NCBI GenBank assembly: GCA_949747725.1
Contig: CATKFJ010000404.1
Coordinates: 1 to 5,198, forward strand
Direction of reading: 5' to 3'
Length of the DNA: 5,198 nt
DNA from: an uncultured bacterium
GTDB lineage: Bacteria; Bacillota; Clostridia; Christensenellales; Pumilibacteraceae
Part shown: piece after piece, positions 1 to 4,876 of the stretch
Numbering within the stretch: position 1 is the stretch's first letter
How the letters are laid out: each line of letters starts with the position of its first letter
Program-made: the position numbers and the translations under genes
Notes under the pieces: generated by a model
Databases searched by the model: none
Seen by the model: only the letters and a program-made list of their open reading frames with translations
What the model was told of the DNA's origin: nothing

Positions 1-552
1 GGTATGGCGAATTCTTCGTTTGAGGTCAGATTTAACGATATGCCGAATGTAGACGATTTCGTTAAACATGTGACTGCGGTCGGGTTTGACGAATGCGAGT
101 TTTATTTGAGTCCCAATGTGGGGCAACCGCTTTTACCGCTTGCTAAAATAATTTCCGGCGGCGAGATGTCGAGATTTATGCTTGCCGTCAAGCTTATTAC
201 GGGTAATCTGAGCAAGATCGAAACTATGATATTCGACGAGATCGATACTGGTATAAGCGGCGCCGCAGGGCTTTGCGTTGCTAAAAAACTCGCCGAGCTT
301 TCGCGCGGACATCAGGTTTTATGCGTAACGCATTTGGCGCAGATCGCCGCTATGGCGGACGGGCATTACTATATAGAGAAATACGAAACGGACGGGGATA
401 CGGCAACGCGCGTCACGGCTCTCGACCGTAAAGGCATGATCGGTGAAATTTCTCGGCTTTCGGGGACTAAAGGCGTTTCGTCGACATCGGATAAAAGCGC
501 TACCGAACTTAAAGATTGGAGCGATAAATTCAAGGCGGAGATTTGCGCCTGA
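1..552 (+). CDS. recN: DNA repair protein RecN, C-terminal part (5' end outside window)
   Basis: RecN is an SMC-like ATPase that acts early at DNA double-strand breaks. Only the last 183 codons are present; the reading frame is open from base 1, so the ATG at base 4 is internal and not a start. The fragment holds the C-terminal half of the ABC-type head: the signature motif SGGEMSR (fragment residues 52-58), the Walker B stretch IFDEID (77-82) followed by the D-loop TGISG, and the H-loop histidine in THLAQIAAMAD (His111). These are in the order and spacing of RecN, and THLAQ(I/V)AAMAD is typical of the family. The N-terminal Walker A region and the coiled coil lie upstream of the window. The stop is TGA at 550-552, and spoIVB follows after 72 nt, the same pair order as in Bacillus. 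Identity is secure; the C-terminal tail after the H-loop is less conserved. Confidence 0.95.
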   Translation, partial: GMANSSFEVRFNDMPNVDDFVKHVTAVGFDECEFYLSPNVGQPLLPLAKIISGGEMSRFMLAVKLITGNLSKIETMIFDEIDTGISGAAGLCVAKKLAELSRGHQVLCVTHLAQIAAMADGHYYIEKYETDGDTATRVTALDRKGMIGEISRLSGTKGVSSTSDKSATELKDWSDKFKAEICA

Positions 553-566
553 TAGGCGTGTATAGT

Positions 567-596
567 TTTACAATATATTTTTAAGAAGTATATAAT
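567..596 (+). promoter_or_regulatory. Possible promoter of spoIVB (sigma-A-like; sigma-G-like alternative)
   Basis: TTTACA (567-572), an 18-nt spacer and TATAAT (591-596) match a vegetative promoter and would start transcription near 603, leaving a leader of about 20 nt before the ATG at 625. A second reading is GTATA (588-592), 17 nt, then AACACTA (610-616), which resembles a sigma-G site (-10 CATWMTA, 5 of 7 positions). Sigma-G would fit the known forespore expression of spoIVB. The region is AT-rich, so either match may be chance. Confidence 0.3.
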
Positions 597-624
597 TTTG
601 CGTGCGGCAAACACTATTGAAAGT

Positions 625-1608
625 ATGAAAAAATTGCGTGTGATATTGTGTGCCGTATTGGCTTTATTGTTATGTTGTACGATTTTTCCGAGCTATGAGA
701 TTTATGCGGATACAGCGAACGCTATGGTTTATGTCGGCGGATATCCCGTCGGAATATCATTGGATGTAGGCGGTTTATTGGTCGAAAACGTTACTGGTGT
801 AGAAACGGAGTACGGTACGGCATATGTCGAAGGATTGTGTAAGGGCGATATTATAAAGACAATAGGCGGAAAAAGCGTTGTCGATGTGGATGATATAACG
901 GATATACTTACCGATGATGAAACGGAAATAGACATCGTGCGCGACGGAAGACCGATAAAGATAAAAGTTAAACCTATTGCGGAGGCGTATACAGGTAAAC
1001 TGCGGTTGGGCGTCAAGATAAAAGATAAGTTATACGGTGTTGGAACGGTGTGTTTTGTGCGCGCCGATAATTCGTACGCTGCGCTCGGTCATGAAATTTA
1101 CGACGGCGAAACGGATGTGCATATACCGTTTGCCGGCGGACATATTCACGCATGCAAGGTAATAGGGATAAAGCAGGGCAAAAAGGGTGAGGCCGGCGCC
1201 ATATTGGCATCGCTCATACCGGATAAAGTTTACGGAACGGTAAGATGTAATAACAGTTTCGGTATAGCCGGCGAATTTACTGCGGAGTTTGACAAAAGTG
1301 AATTGTTGCCGTTGGCAGACCGTAGCGAAGTGGTCGTCGGCGACGCTAAAATAAAGACCACTGTAGACGGAAACGCCGAGTATTTCGATATAGAAATAAT
1401 CAAAGCATCTCATCAGTCGGGCAGAAAGGAAAAAGGCTTGGTGTTTAGAGTGACCGATAAAAGACTGCTCGATAAAACCGGCGGTGTAGTGCGCGGCATG
1501 AGCGGATCGCCTATAATTCAGAACGGTAAGGTGATTGGAGCGGTGACTCATGTATTTCTGAATGATTTTACCAAAGGTTACGGCGTTTATGCCGATTGTT
1601 TGAACTGA
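625..1608 (+). CDS. spoIVB: SpoIVB serine peptidase (S55 family, sigma-K checkpoint)
   Basis: SpoIVB is made in the forespore and secreted into the space between the spore membranes. There it cleaves SpoIVFA, releasing the protease SpoIVFB to process pro-sigma-K in the mother cell. The 327-residue product has an N-terminal hydrophobic anchor (about residues 5-20), a PDZ domain (about 35-118, with the GLCKGDIIKTIGG segment), then the S55 peptidase domain. Catalytic residues can be matched to B. subtilis by spacing: His156 in ALGHEIYD, Asp278 in VTDKRLL and Ser293 in GMSGSPIIQNGKVIGAVTHV (Asp to Ser is 15 residues in both, from memory). I chose the ATG at 625 because it gives a clean signal anchor (MKKLRVILCAVLALLL); the in-frame TTG at 598 adds nine polar residues. 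No clear Shine-Dalgarno sequence precedes either start. The protein is about 100 residues shorter than the Bacillus one, mostly between the anchor and the PDZ domain and partly at the C-terminus. The next gene is not spo0A, which is unusual. Confidence 0.93.
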   Translation: MKKLRVILCAVLALLLCCTIFPSYEIYADTANAMVYVGGYPVGISLDVGGLLVENVTGVETEYGTAYVEGLCKGDIIKTIGGKSVVDVDDITDILTDDETEIDIVRDGRPIKIKVKPIAEAYTGKLRLGVKIKDKLYGVGTVCFVRADNSYAALGHEIYDGETDVHIPFAGGHIHACKVIGIKQGKKGEAGAILASLIPDKVYGTVRCNNSFGIAGEFTAEFDKSELLPLADRSEVVVGDAKIKTTVDGNAEYFDIEIIKASHQSGRKEKGLVFRVTDKRLLDKTGGVVRGMSGSPIIQNGKVIGAVTHVFLNDFTKGYGVYADCLN

Positions 1609-1651
1609 ACATATATTATATATAATTGCGAATAATGTTCTAAAATGACGA

Positions 1652-1678
1652 ATAAACGCGTTTTTTTCGGCATAGATT
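1652..1678 (+). promoter_or_regulatory. Possible sigma-E promoter of the SpoIIM-like gene
   Basis: ATA (1652-1654), a 16-nt gap and CATAGATT (1671-1678) fit the sigma-E pattern ATA-N16-CATACANT at 7 of 8 positions of the -10, one of which is unconstrained. Transcription would begin at about 1685, on or beside the ATG, which would give a leaderless or nearly leaderless mRNA. That agrees with the missing Shine-Dalgarno sequence. A run of seven T lies in the spacer (1661-1667). This is a pattern match only. Confidence 0.3.
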
Positions 1679-1684
1679 TACACT

Positions 1685-2308
1685 ATGAAACGCTCGTTTG
1701 TGATATCGGATTGGCTTTATAGACTTTCGCATACGATCAGGCGCAATCGCCTTGCCGTGATATTGTATGCGCTTATTTGTTTGCTTTTTCTTGTTATAGG
1801 TATTGCCGTGGGTATCGGCGTTTCCGATAAGCGCGTCTTTATATTGAATAACGGAGCAATGATATTTAAATTTTTGCGCGGCGATATGGGGATTGTGGCG
1901 TATTTCTTTTTGGACTTGTTGCTTACGTCGGTTTATTGCATATTTTGTGCGTCAATGTTTTTTAATAGACCGCTCGCGTTTTTGTCGATAGTGCCGTGCG
2001 CTTACAGATCGTACGTTCTCGGTATGAACGTAAGCATAATTATCGTTGTGTATTCCGTATCGGCTATACCGATGCTGTTTGTGCTGTTTATACCGATTTG
2101 CCTTATGGAAATTGCCGTGCTGTGTTTGTTGTCGTTCAGGTGTTTTGCGTTTGTTTCGCTTAATGGCGGTTGTTATCCGTCCAAAGCGGATATCAGGGAA
2201 TATTACTCCTGTGTTTTGCAATACATAATGATAATCGCCGTATTTACGCTTGTAAAGGCCCTTACTCTTGCTCTTTTCGGTTCGGCGCTGATAGGCATAG
2301 TCAATTAG
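1685..2308 (+). CDS. Five-helix membrane protein, possibly SpoIIM-like
   Basis: I do not recognise this protein with certainty. It has 207 residues: a basic N-terminus (IRRNRLAV, about 18-25) and about five hydrophobic segments (near 23-46, 69-92, 108-124, 128-157 and 179-205), so it is an integral membrane protein. Its length, the N-terminal helix ending in IGIAVGIG, the cluster of central helices with prolines (P104, P129, P137) and the single C-terminal helix resemble SpoIIM (DUF95), a component of the mother-cell DMP machine that remodels septal peptidoglycan during engulfment. This is a topology argument, not a motif match. The neighbouring DacF-like gene supports it weakly, because spoIIM lies a few genes from dacF in B. 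subtilis. The ATG at 1685 is the first possible start after an in-frame TAG at 1673, but it has no Shine-Dalgarno sequence. The segment around 150-180 (RCFAFVSLNGGCYPSKADIREYY) is polar and likely a loop. It is cysteine-rich for its size. Confidence 0.8.
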   Translation: MKRSFVISDWLYRLSHTIRRNRLAVILYALICLLFLVIGIAVGIGVSDKRVFILNNGAMIFKFLRGDMGIVAYFFLDLLLTSVYCIFCASMFFNRPLAFLSIVPCAYRSYVLGMNVSIIIVVYSVSAIPMLFVLFIPICLMEIAVLCLLSFRCFAFVSLNGGCYPSKADIREYYSCVLQYIMIIAVFTLVKALTLALFGSALIGIVN

Positions 2309-2330
2309 TATATATCATGAATTAAATCCT

Positions 2331-2358
2331 TTGAAATAAGACAAAATATCGGTATGAA
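2331..2358 (+). promoter_or_regulatory. Weak promoter candidate before the DacF-like gene
   Basis: TTGAAA (2331-2336), 16 nt, then TATGAA (2353-2358) is a modest sigma-A match just ahead of the ribosome binding site. An alternative sporulation-type reading is ATA (2297-2299), 16 nt, then CATGAATT (2316-2323), which matches the sigma-E -10 at about 6 of 8 positions. Neither is convincing alone. There is no terminator between the upstream membrane-protein gene and this one, so read-through is also possible. Confidence 0.22.
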
Positions 2359-2376
2359 TCTTATTTCGGAGGAGAA

Positions 2377-3546
2377 ATGAATAAAAAGATATTGTTAGGC
2401 ATTGCTGCGGTCTTGACCGCCGTTGTAGCTTTTATGCCGATTATAGGCGGCGTTGCACGCGCCGCGAAAGCCGAAACTTCGTCGCAAAGTTTGGCGACAA
2501 CAAGCAAAGCGGCGATATTGCTTGACAGCGCGACGGGCACCGTTGTGTTTGAAAAGAACATAACGGAACGTTTGCAGATAGCGAGCATGGTAAAGATAAT
2601 GACGCTCACGCTTGCTTTCGACGAAATAGAAAAGCGCGGAATTTCGTTTGACAGTATAGTTACCGCTTCCGAAAACGCCGCGTCGATGGGCGGATCTCAG
2701 GCGTTTTTGGATGCAAATGCAGATTACAAGCTGGACGAGTTGCTTAAAAGTATCGTAGTGGCGTCCGCAAACGATTCATGCGTTGCGGTTGCCGAATATC
2801 TCTACGGTAGCGTAGAGGAATTTGTTTCCGCAATGAACGGAAAAGCCGCCGAACTCGGGCTTGGCAACACCAACTTCGTCAATTGCACGGGCTTACCTCA
2901 ATCAGGGCAATACAGTTGTGCCGCAGACGTTGCCGTCATGTTCAAGCAGCTTATGTGTCACGAAAGGTTTTACGATTATGCCAAAGTATGGATGTACGAC
3001 TTTGCACACCCGAGCGGACGCGTGACTGGACTTACCAATACCAATAAACTTATACGTTTCTATGAGGGGTGCGACGGAGGAAAAACGGGTTATACCGACG
3101 AGGCTCGCTCATGTATAACCGTTACGGCTAAGCGCGGAGATACGCGGCTTATCTGTGTGGCGATAGGCGCCGAAAGCTCAAAGACGCGTAACAAAGAAGT
3201 TTCGGAAATGCTTAATTACGGGTTCGCCAATTATAAAACGGTCTATGCGGTTCATAAAGGCGATGTGATAGGCGAATACGAAATAGCTAACGGTAAGTCG
3301 GATAAAATAGTCGTAGTAGCCGGTGCGGACAGTTCGGCATTCGTAAAATGCGGAGATTCCGCCGAGCTTGTGCTCGAACCCGATATATCGAATATTTGTG
3401 CGCCCGTAAAAGAGGGGGATAAGGAAGGCACTGTATCGGTTATGCTTAACGGCAATAAATATGCCGAGATAGACGCAGTTGCCGCGGCTGACTGTGCAAA
3501 AAAAGGATACAAAGATATTCTCGAGGACTTTATCGAAAATTGGTAA
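2377..3546 (+). CDS. D-alanyl-D-alanine carboxypeptidase, DacF/PBP5 type (class C low-mass PBP)
   Basis: This serine carboxypeptidase removes the terminal D-alanine from peptidoglycan pentapeptides outside the membrane, which limits cross-linking. The 389-residue product starts with a signal peptide (about 1-29, likely cleavage after ARA or AKA). All three peptidase S11 active-site motifs are present in the right order: S70-x-x-K73 in IASMVKIMT, S130-A-N132 in VASANDSC and K236-T-G in GGKTGYT. A beta-rich C-terminal PBP5 domain follows (about 285-375), and the end (YKDILEDFIENW) could form a short amphipathic membrane-binding helix. Length is normal for the family. The start is set by GGAGGAG at 2368-2374. 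The family includes DacF (forespore), DacB (mother cell) and DacA (vegetative), and sequence alone does not separate them. I favour a sporulation role from the neighbours spoIVB and the SpoIIM-like gene, but a vegetative enzyme is possible. Confidence 0.95.
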   Translation: MNKKILLGIAAVLTAVVAFMPIIGGVARAAKAETSSQSLATTSKAAILLDSATGTVVFEKNITERLQIASMVKIMTLTLAFDEIEKRGISFDSIVTASENAASMGGSQAFLDANADYKLDELLKSIVVASANDSCVAVAEYLYGSVEEFVSAMNGKAAELGLGNTNFVNCTGLPQSGQYSCAADVAVMFKQLMCHERFYDYAKVWMYDFAHPSGRVTGLTNTNKLIRFYEGCDGGKTGYTDEARSCITVTAKRGDTRLICVAIGAESSKTRNKEVSEMLNYGFANYKTVYAVHKGDVIGEYEIANGKSDKIVVVAGADSSAFVKCGDSAELVLEPDISNICAPVKEGDKEGTVSVMLNGNKYAEIDAVAAADCAKKGYKDILEDFIENW

Positions 3547-3561
3547 GTTCGGTCGCCGAAC
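3547..3561 (+). terminator. Small hairpin after the DacF-like gene, weak terminator at best
   Basis: GTTCGG (3547-3552) pairs with CCGAAC (3556-3561) around a 3-nt loop, starting directly after the TAA stop. A T-run (3574-3578) follows only 12 nt later, so the usual U-tract is not in place. It may stabilise or slow transcription rather than end it. Confidence 0.3.
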
Positions 3562-3590
3562 CTTAAATGTGGATTTTTGTCGATAAACTG

Positions 3591-3619
3591 TTGACGGTGC
3601 GATTTGTGTATGATAAAAT
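3591..3619 (+). promoter_or_regulatory. Sigma-A promoter of rpe
   Basis: TTGACG (3591-3596), exactly 17 nt, then TAAAAT (3614-3619): five of six consensus bases in each box. The predicted start is near 3626, which leaves only about 12 nt of leader, so the mRNA would begin at the AGGA that is the best ribosome binding site. This would let rpe be expressed independently of the sporulation genes upstream. Confidence 0.6.
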
Positions 3620-3637
3620 AACGGTAGGAATAAGGTA

Positions 3638-4276
3638 ATGGTCGCACCGTCCATATTGAGCGGTAATTTTGCCGATATGGGCAGTGAAGTAAAAAACATG
3701 AAGGATATCGGCGCGGATTGGATACACGTCGACGTTATGGACGGGGTATTCGTACACAATCTGACATTGGGATTCAAAATGATAAGCGACCTTCGCAAAC
3801 TTTCCGATATGTTCTTTGACGTGCATCTTATGATAACCGAGCCGAAGCGTTATGTCGAGAGATTCGTTAAGTCGGGCGCCGATTTGGTTTCTTTCCATAT
3901 CGAAGCCGAAAAGGATGTAGACGGAACTATAGACTTAATAAAAAACGCCGGTTGCAAGTGCGGACTTGCTATCAATCCCGACACGGCTGTGGATAAAATC
4001 AGACCGTTTGTCGATAAACTCGATCTTATCCTTGTAATGTCGGTTTTTCCCGGATTCGGCGGTCAGAAGTTTATAGACGGTTCGCTTGAGAGAATAGCGC
4101 TTGCCGCCAAGTACAGAAACGAACTTAATCCCAATGCGTTGATAGAGGTCGACGGCGGCGTAAATATCGGTAACGCACGAGATATAGCGCATGCCGGCGC
4201 CGACGTGATCGTTGCCGGTAATGCGGTATTCGGCGCGGAGGATAGGGCGGCGGCAGTCGCGGAATTGCGCGGTTAA
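3638..4276 (+). CDS. rpe: Ribulose-phosphate 3-epimerase
   Basis: The enzyme interconverts D-ribulose 5-phosphate and D-xylulose 5-phosphate in the cytosolic pentose phosphate pathway. The 212-residue product is a complete TIM barrel of normal length. Visible family features are the N-terminal APSILSGNFADM, the metal-binding and catalytic residues His30 and Asp32 in HVDVMDG, His63 in DVHLMI and Asp172 in EVDGGVN, the MSVFPGFGGQKF loop (134-145) and the phosphate-binding AGNAVF (193-198). The two aspartates match the acid/base pair known in the family. NLTLGF replaces the more usual NITIGPP, a minor change. The ATG at 3638 is supported by TAGGA at 3625-3629 and by the correct family N-terminus. 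In Bacillus rpe follows rsgA and precedes thiN and spoVM; here neither rsgA nor thiN is beside it, but spoVM follows after 55 nt. Confidence 0.97.
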   Translation: MVAPSILSGNFADMGSEVKNMKDIGADWIHVDVMDGVFVHNLTLGFKMISDLRKLSDMFFDVHLMITEPKRYVERFVKSGADLVSFHIEAEKDVDGTIDLIKNAGCKCGLAINPDTAVDKIRPFVDKLDLILVMSVFPGFGGQKFIDGSLERIALAAKYRNELNPNALIEVDGGVNIGNARDIAHAGADVIVAGNAVFGAEDRAAAVAELRG

Positions 4277-4286
4277 AAAGCTTGTG

Positions 4287-4313
4287 ACAAACTTTGACTA
4301 AAGAGCATACAAA
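4287..4313 (+). promoter_or_regulatory. Possible sigma-E promoter of spoVM
   Basis: CATACAAA (4306-4313) matches the sigma-E -10 consensus CATACANT at 7 of 8 positions counting the free base, and ACA (4287-4289) lies 16 nt upstream where ATA is expected. Transcription would start near 4320, at the ribosome binding site. In B. subtilis spoVM is a sigma-E gene, so the match is in the expected place. The weak -35 is the main doubt. Confidence 0.42.
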
Positions 4314-4316
4314 AAT

Positions 4317-4325
4317 AAAGGAGGT
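4317..4325 (+). promoter_or_regulatory. Ribosome binding site of spoVM
   Basis: AAAGGAGGT is a complete anti-16S match, ending 6 nt before the ATG at 4332. It marks a real start for a gene that is otherwise too short to detect, and it overlaps or abuts the in-frame ATG at 4326, which therefore cannot be the start. Confidence 0.85.
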
Positions 4326-4331
4326 ATGCTC

Positions 4332-4406
4332 ATGTCGAAGATCGTTTGTATAAAACTCCCTAAGGCGCTGGGGAAGTTTATTCTATTGTTTAAGCGTAAC
4401 AAGTGA
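4332..4406 (+). CDS. spoVM: SpoVM, spore coat anchoring micropeptide (24 residues)
   Basis: SpoVM is an amphipathic helix made in the mother cell. It lies flat on the outer forespore membrane, prefers its positive curvature and anchors the SpoIVA ATPase that forms the coat base. The product starts MSKIVC and continues IKLPKALGKFILLFK before a short basic end. IKLPK-x-LG matches the core of B. subtilis SpoVM (IKLPKFLG, from memory), and Pro10 corresponds to Pro9, known to matter for membrane recognition. The peptide has seven basic and no acidic residues and about ten large hydrophobic ones, fitting a membrane-surface helix. It is two residues shorter than the Bacillus form and its C-terminal half differs: no Gly-Gly and no arginine in mid-helix. 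Position supports the call: it follows rpe and precedes a reverse-strand rpmB and yloU, as in Bacillus. A perfect ribosome binding site and a sigma-E-like -10 lie just upstream. Confidence 0.85.
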   Translation: MSKIVCIKLPKALGKFILLFKRNK

Positions 4407-4424
4407 CTGCAATAACAGCAGTTA
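4404..4424 (+). other. Small hairpin over the spoVM stop codon
   Basis: ACTGC (4406-4410) and GCAGT (4418-4422) can pair around a 7-nt AT-rich loop, extended by a G-U and a U-A pair on the outside. No U-tract follows, so it is not a terminator by itself; it may protect the short mRNA's 3' end or be chance. Confidence 0.25.
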
Positions 4425-4441
4425 AATATTCCGAACACTAA

Positions 4442-4470
4442 AAAACCCGAGGCATCGAGCTTCGGGTTTT
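4442..4470. terminator. Bidirectional Rho-independent terminator between spoVM and rpmB
   Basis: AAAACCCGA (4442-4450) is a perfect inverted match to TCGGGTTTT (4462-4470), with an 11-nt middle that can add a GC/GC inner pairing. Read rightward, the stem ends in TTTT and an AT-rich tail; read leftward, six A at 4440-4445 give a U-tract. It therefore ends both rpe/spoVM transcripts and the convergent rpmB transcript. Confidence 0.85.
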
Positions 4471-4490
4471 AAAATTTATTTTGGGTTTGA

Positions 4491-4682
4491 TCAGTCGTTT
4501 TCTTGTTTTTTTGCGGTGCGCAAACAACGCGTGCAAACATATTCATGCGTTACTTTGCCGTCTACTTCGGTTGTTACTTTATGGACGTTGGCGTTGAACG
4601 TACGCTTTGTCTTTTTGTGTGAGTGGCTTACATTGTTGCCGGCCACTTTGCCTTTTCCGCAAACCGAACATACTTTGCTCAT
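4491..4682 (-). CDS. rpmB: 50S ribosomal protein L28 (zinc-binding, C+ form)
   Basis: L28 (bL28) is a small structural protein of the large ribosomal subunit. The 63-residue product has the family pattern: MSKVCSVCGKG at the start, NNVSHSHKKTKRTFNANV (residues 16-33), which contains the basic rRNA-contacting stretch, and VCTRCLRT near the end. Two cysteine pairs, Cys5/Cys8 and Cys50/Cys53, indicate the zinc-containing C+ paralogue rather than the zinc-free C- form seen under zinc limitation. The start is fixed by AGGAGGTC (4691-4698 on the plus-strand scale) in front of the ATG. The gene faces spoVM and diverges from the yloU-like gene, the same orientation I recall in B. subtilis. It has its own strong promoter and ends at the shared terminator, so it is probably monocistronic. 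Confidence 0.97.
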   Translation of the reverse strand: MSKVCSVCGKGKVAGNNVSHSHKKTKRTFNANVHKVTTEVDGKVTHEYVCTRCLRTAKKQEND

Positions 4683-4727
4683 ATGATTTTGACCTCCTGA
4701 CGTGGGGAATAACGAATTTTCTATAAC

Positions 4728-4756
4728 AATATACCACTTTTATGTCTTTTTGGCAA
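4728..4756 (-). promoter_or_regulatory. Sigma-A promoter of rpmB
   Basis: On the minus strand, TTGCCA (4751-4756) and TATATT (4728-4733) are separated by exactly 17 nt. The predicted start is near 4721, giving a leader of roughly 40 nt that contains the AGGAGGTC ribosome binding site. The sequence upstream is A/T-rich, as expected for a strong ribosomal-protein promoter. Confidence 0.75.
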
Positions 4757-4770
4757 CTGAAATAAGCGCT

Positions 4771-4793
4771 TTTTTGTGAAATTTTCAAAAAAT
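4771..4793. repeat. Inverted repeat midway between the divergent rpmB and yloU promoters
   Basis: TGAAA-T-TTTCA (4777-4787) is a perfect odd-centred palindrome, flanked by a T-run on the left and an A-run on the right that extend the symmetry with one mismatch. Its centre (4782) coincides with the midpoint between the two -35 boxes (4756 and 4807). It could be a shared operator or paired UP-elements; simple AT-richness is also possible. Confidence 0.35.
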
Positions 4794-4806
4794 TAAGATA
4801 AAACCC

Positions 4807-4835
4807 TTGCAAAAAAAATGCTAATCGGTTAAAAT
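4807..4835 (+). promoter_or_regulatory. Sigma-A promoter of the yloU-like gene
   Basis: TTGCAA (4807-4812), exactly 17 nt, then TAAAAT (4830-4835), preceded by A-tracts. Transcription should begin at about 4842, leaving a leader of about 35 nt before the GTG start. This places the upstream in-frame ATG (4838) outside the transcript. Confidence 0.72.
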
Positions 4836-4867
4836 ATATGAGTACGGTACATATACTTAACTGTTTT

Positions 4868-4873
4868 GGAGAG
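4868..4873 (+). promoter_or_regulatory. Ribosome binding site that sets the GTG start of the yloU-like gene
   Basis: GGAGAG lies just upstream of the GTG at 4877, with 5 nt between GGAG and the start. The alternative ATG at 4838 has no Shine-Dalgarno sequence. Confidence 0.65.
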
Positions 4874-4876
4874 ATC

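Noticed and set aside
598..627. TTG at 598 as the spoIVB start
   Set aside because: It lies at the end of the possible -10 box and adds polar residues before the signal anchor; ATG at 625 gives a normal N-terminus.
1030..1551. A 173-codon minus-strand frame inside spoIVB
   Set aside because: It lies wholly opposite the conserved peptidase domain, and the product has no recognisable features.
1609..1684. A terminator after spoIVB, suggested by seven T at 1661-1667
   Set aside because: The only stem next to the T-run is a three-base AAA/TTT pairing around CGCG, too weak for an intrinsic terminator.
1645..1722. A 25-codon frame (starting MTNKRVFFG) overlapping the start of the membrane-protein gene
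   Set aside because: It has no ribosome binding site, overlaps a real start in another frame and resembles no known micropeptide. It would matter only if conserved in relatives.
2046..2228. A cysteine-rich 60-codon plus-strand frame inside the membrane-protein gene
   Set aside because: The many cysteines are a frame-shifted reading of TTG/GTG/GTT-rich membrane-helix codons; there is no ribosome binding site and the host frame is more convincing.
3178..3798. A 206-codon open frame on the minus strand across the end of the DacF-like gene and the start of rpe
   Set aside because: It is antisense to two genes with intact catalytic motifs, covers a promoter and a hairpin between them, and its product shows no family pattern. 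Long open antisense frames are expected from the codon bias here.
4326..4334. ATG at 4326 as the spoVM start
   Set aside because: It directly abuts the Shine-Dalgarno sequence; the ATG at 4332 has proper spacing and gives the expected SpoVM length.
4407..4490. Possible riboswitch or small RNA between spoVM and rpmB
   Set aside because: Only a short stem near the spoVM stop and the shared terminator are present; no larger conserved fold is visible.
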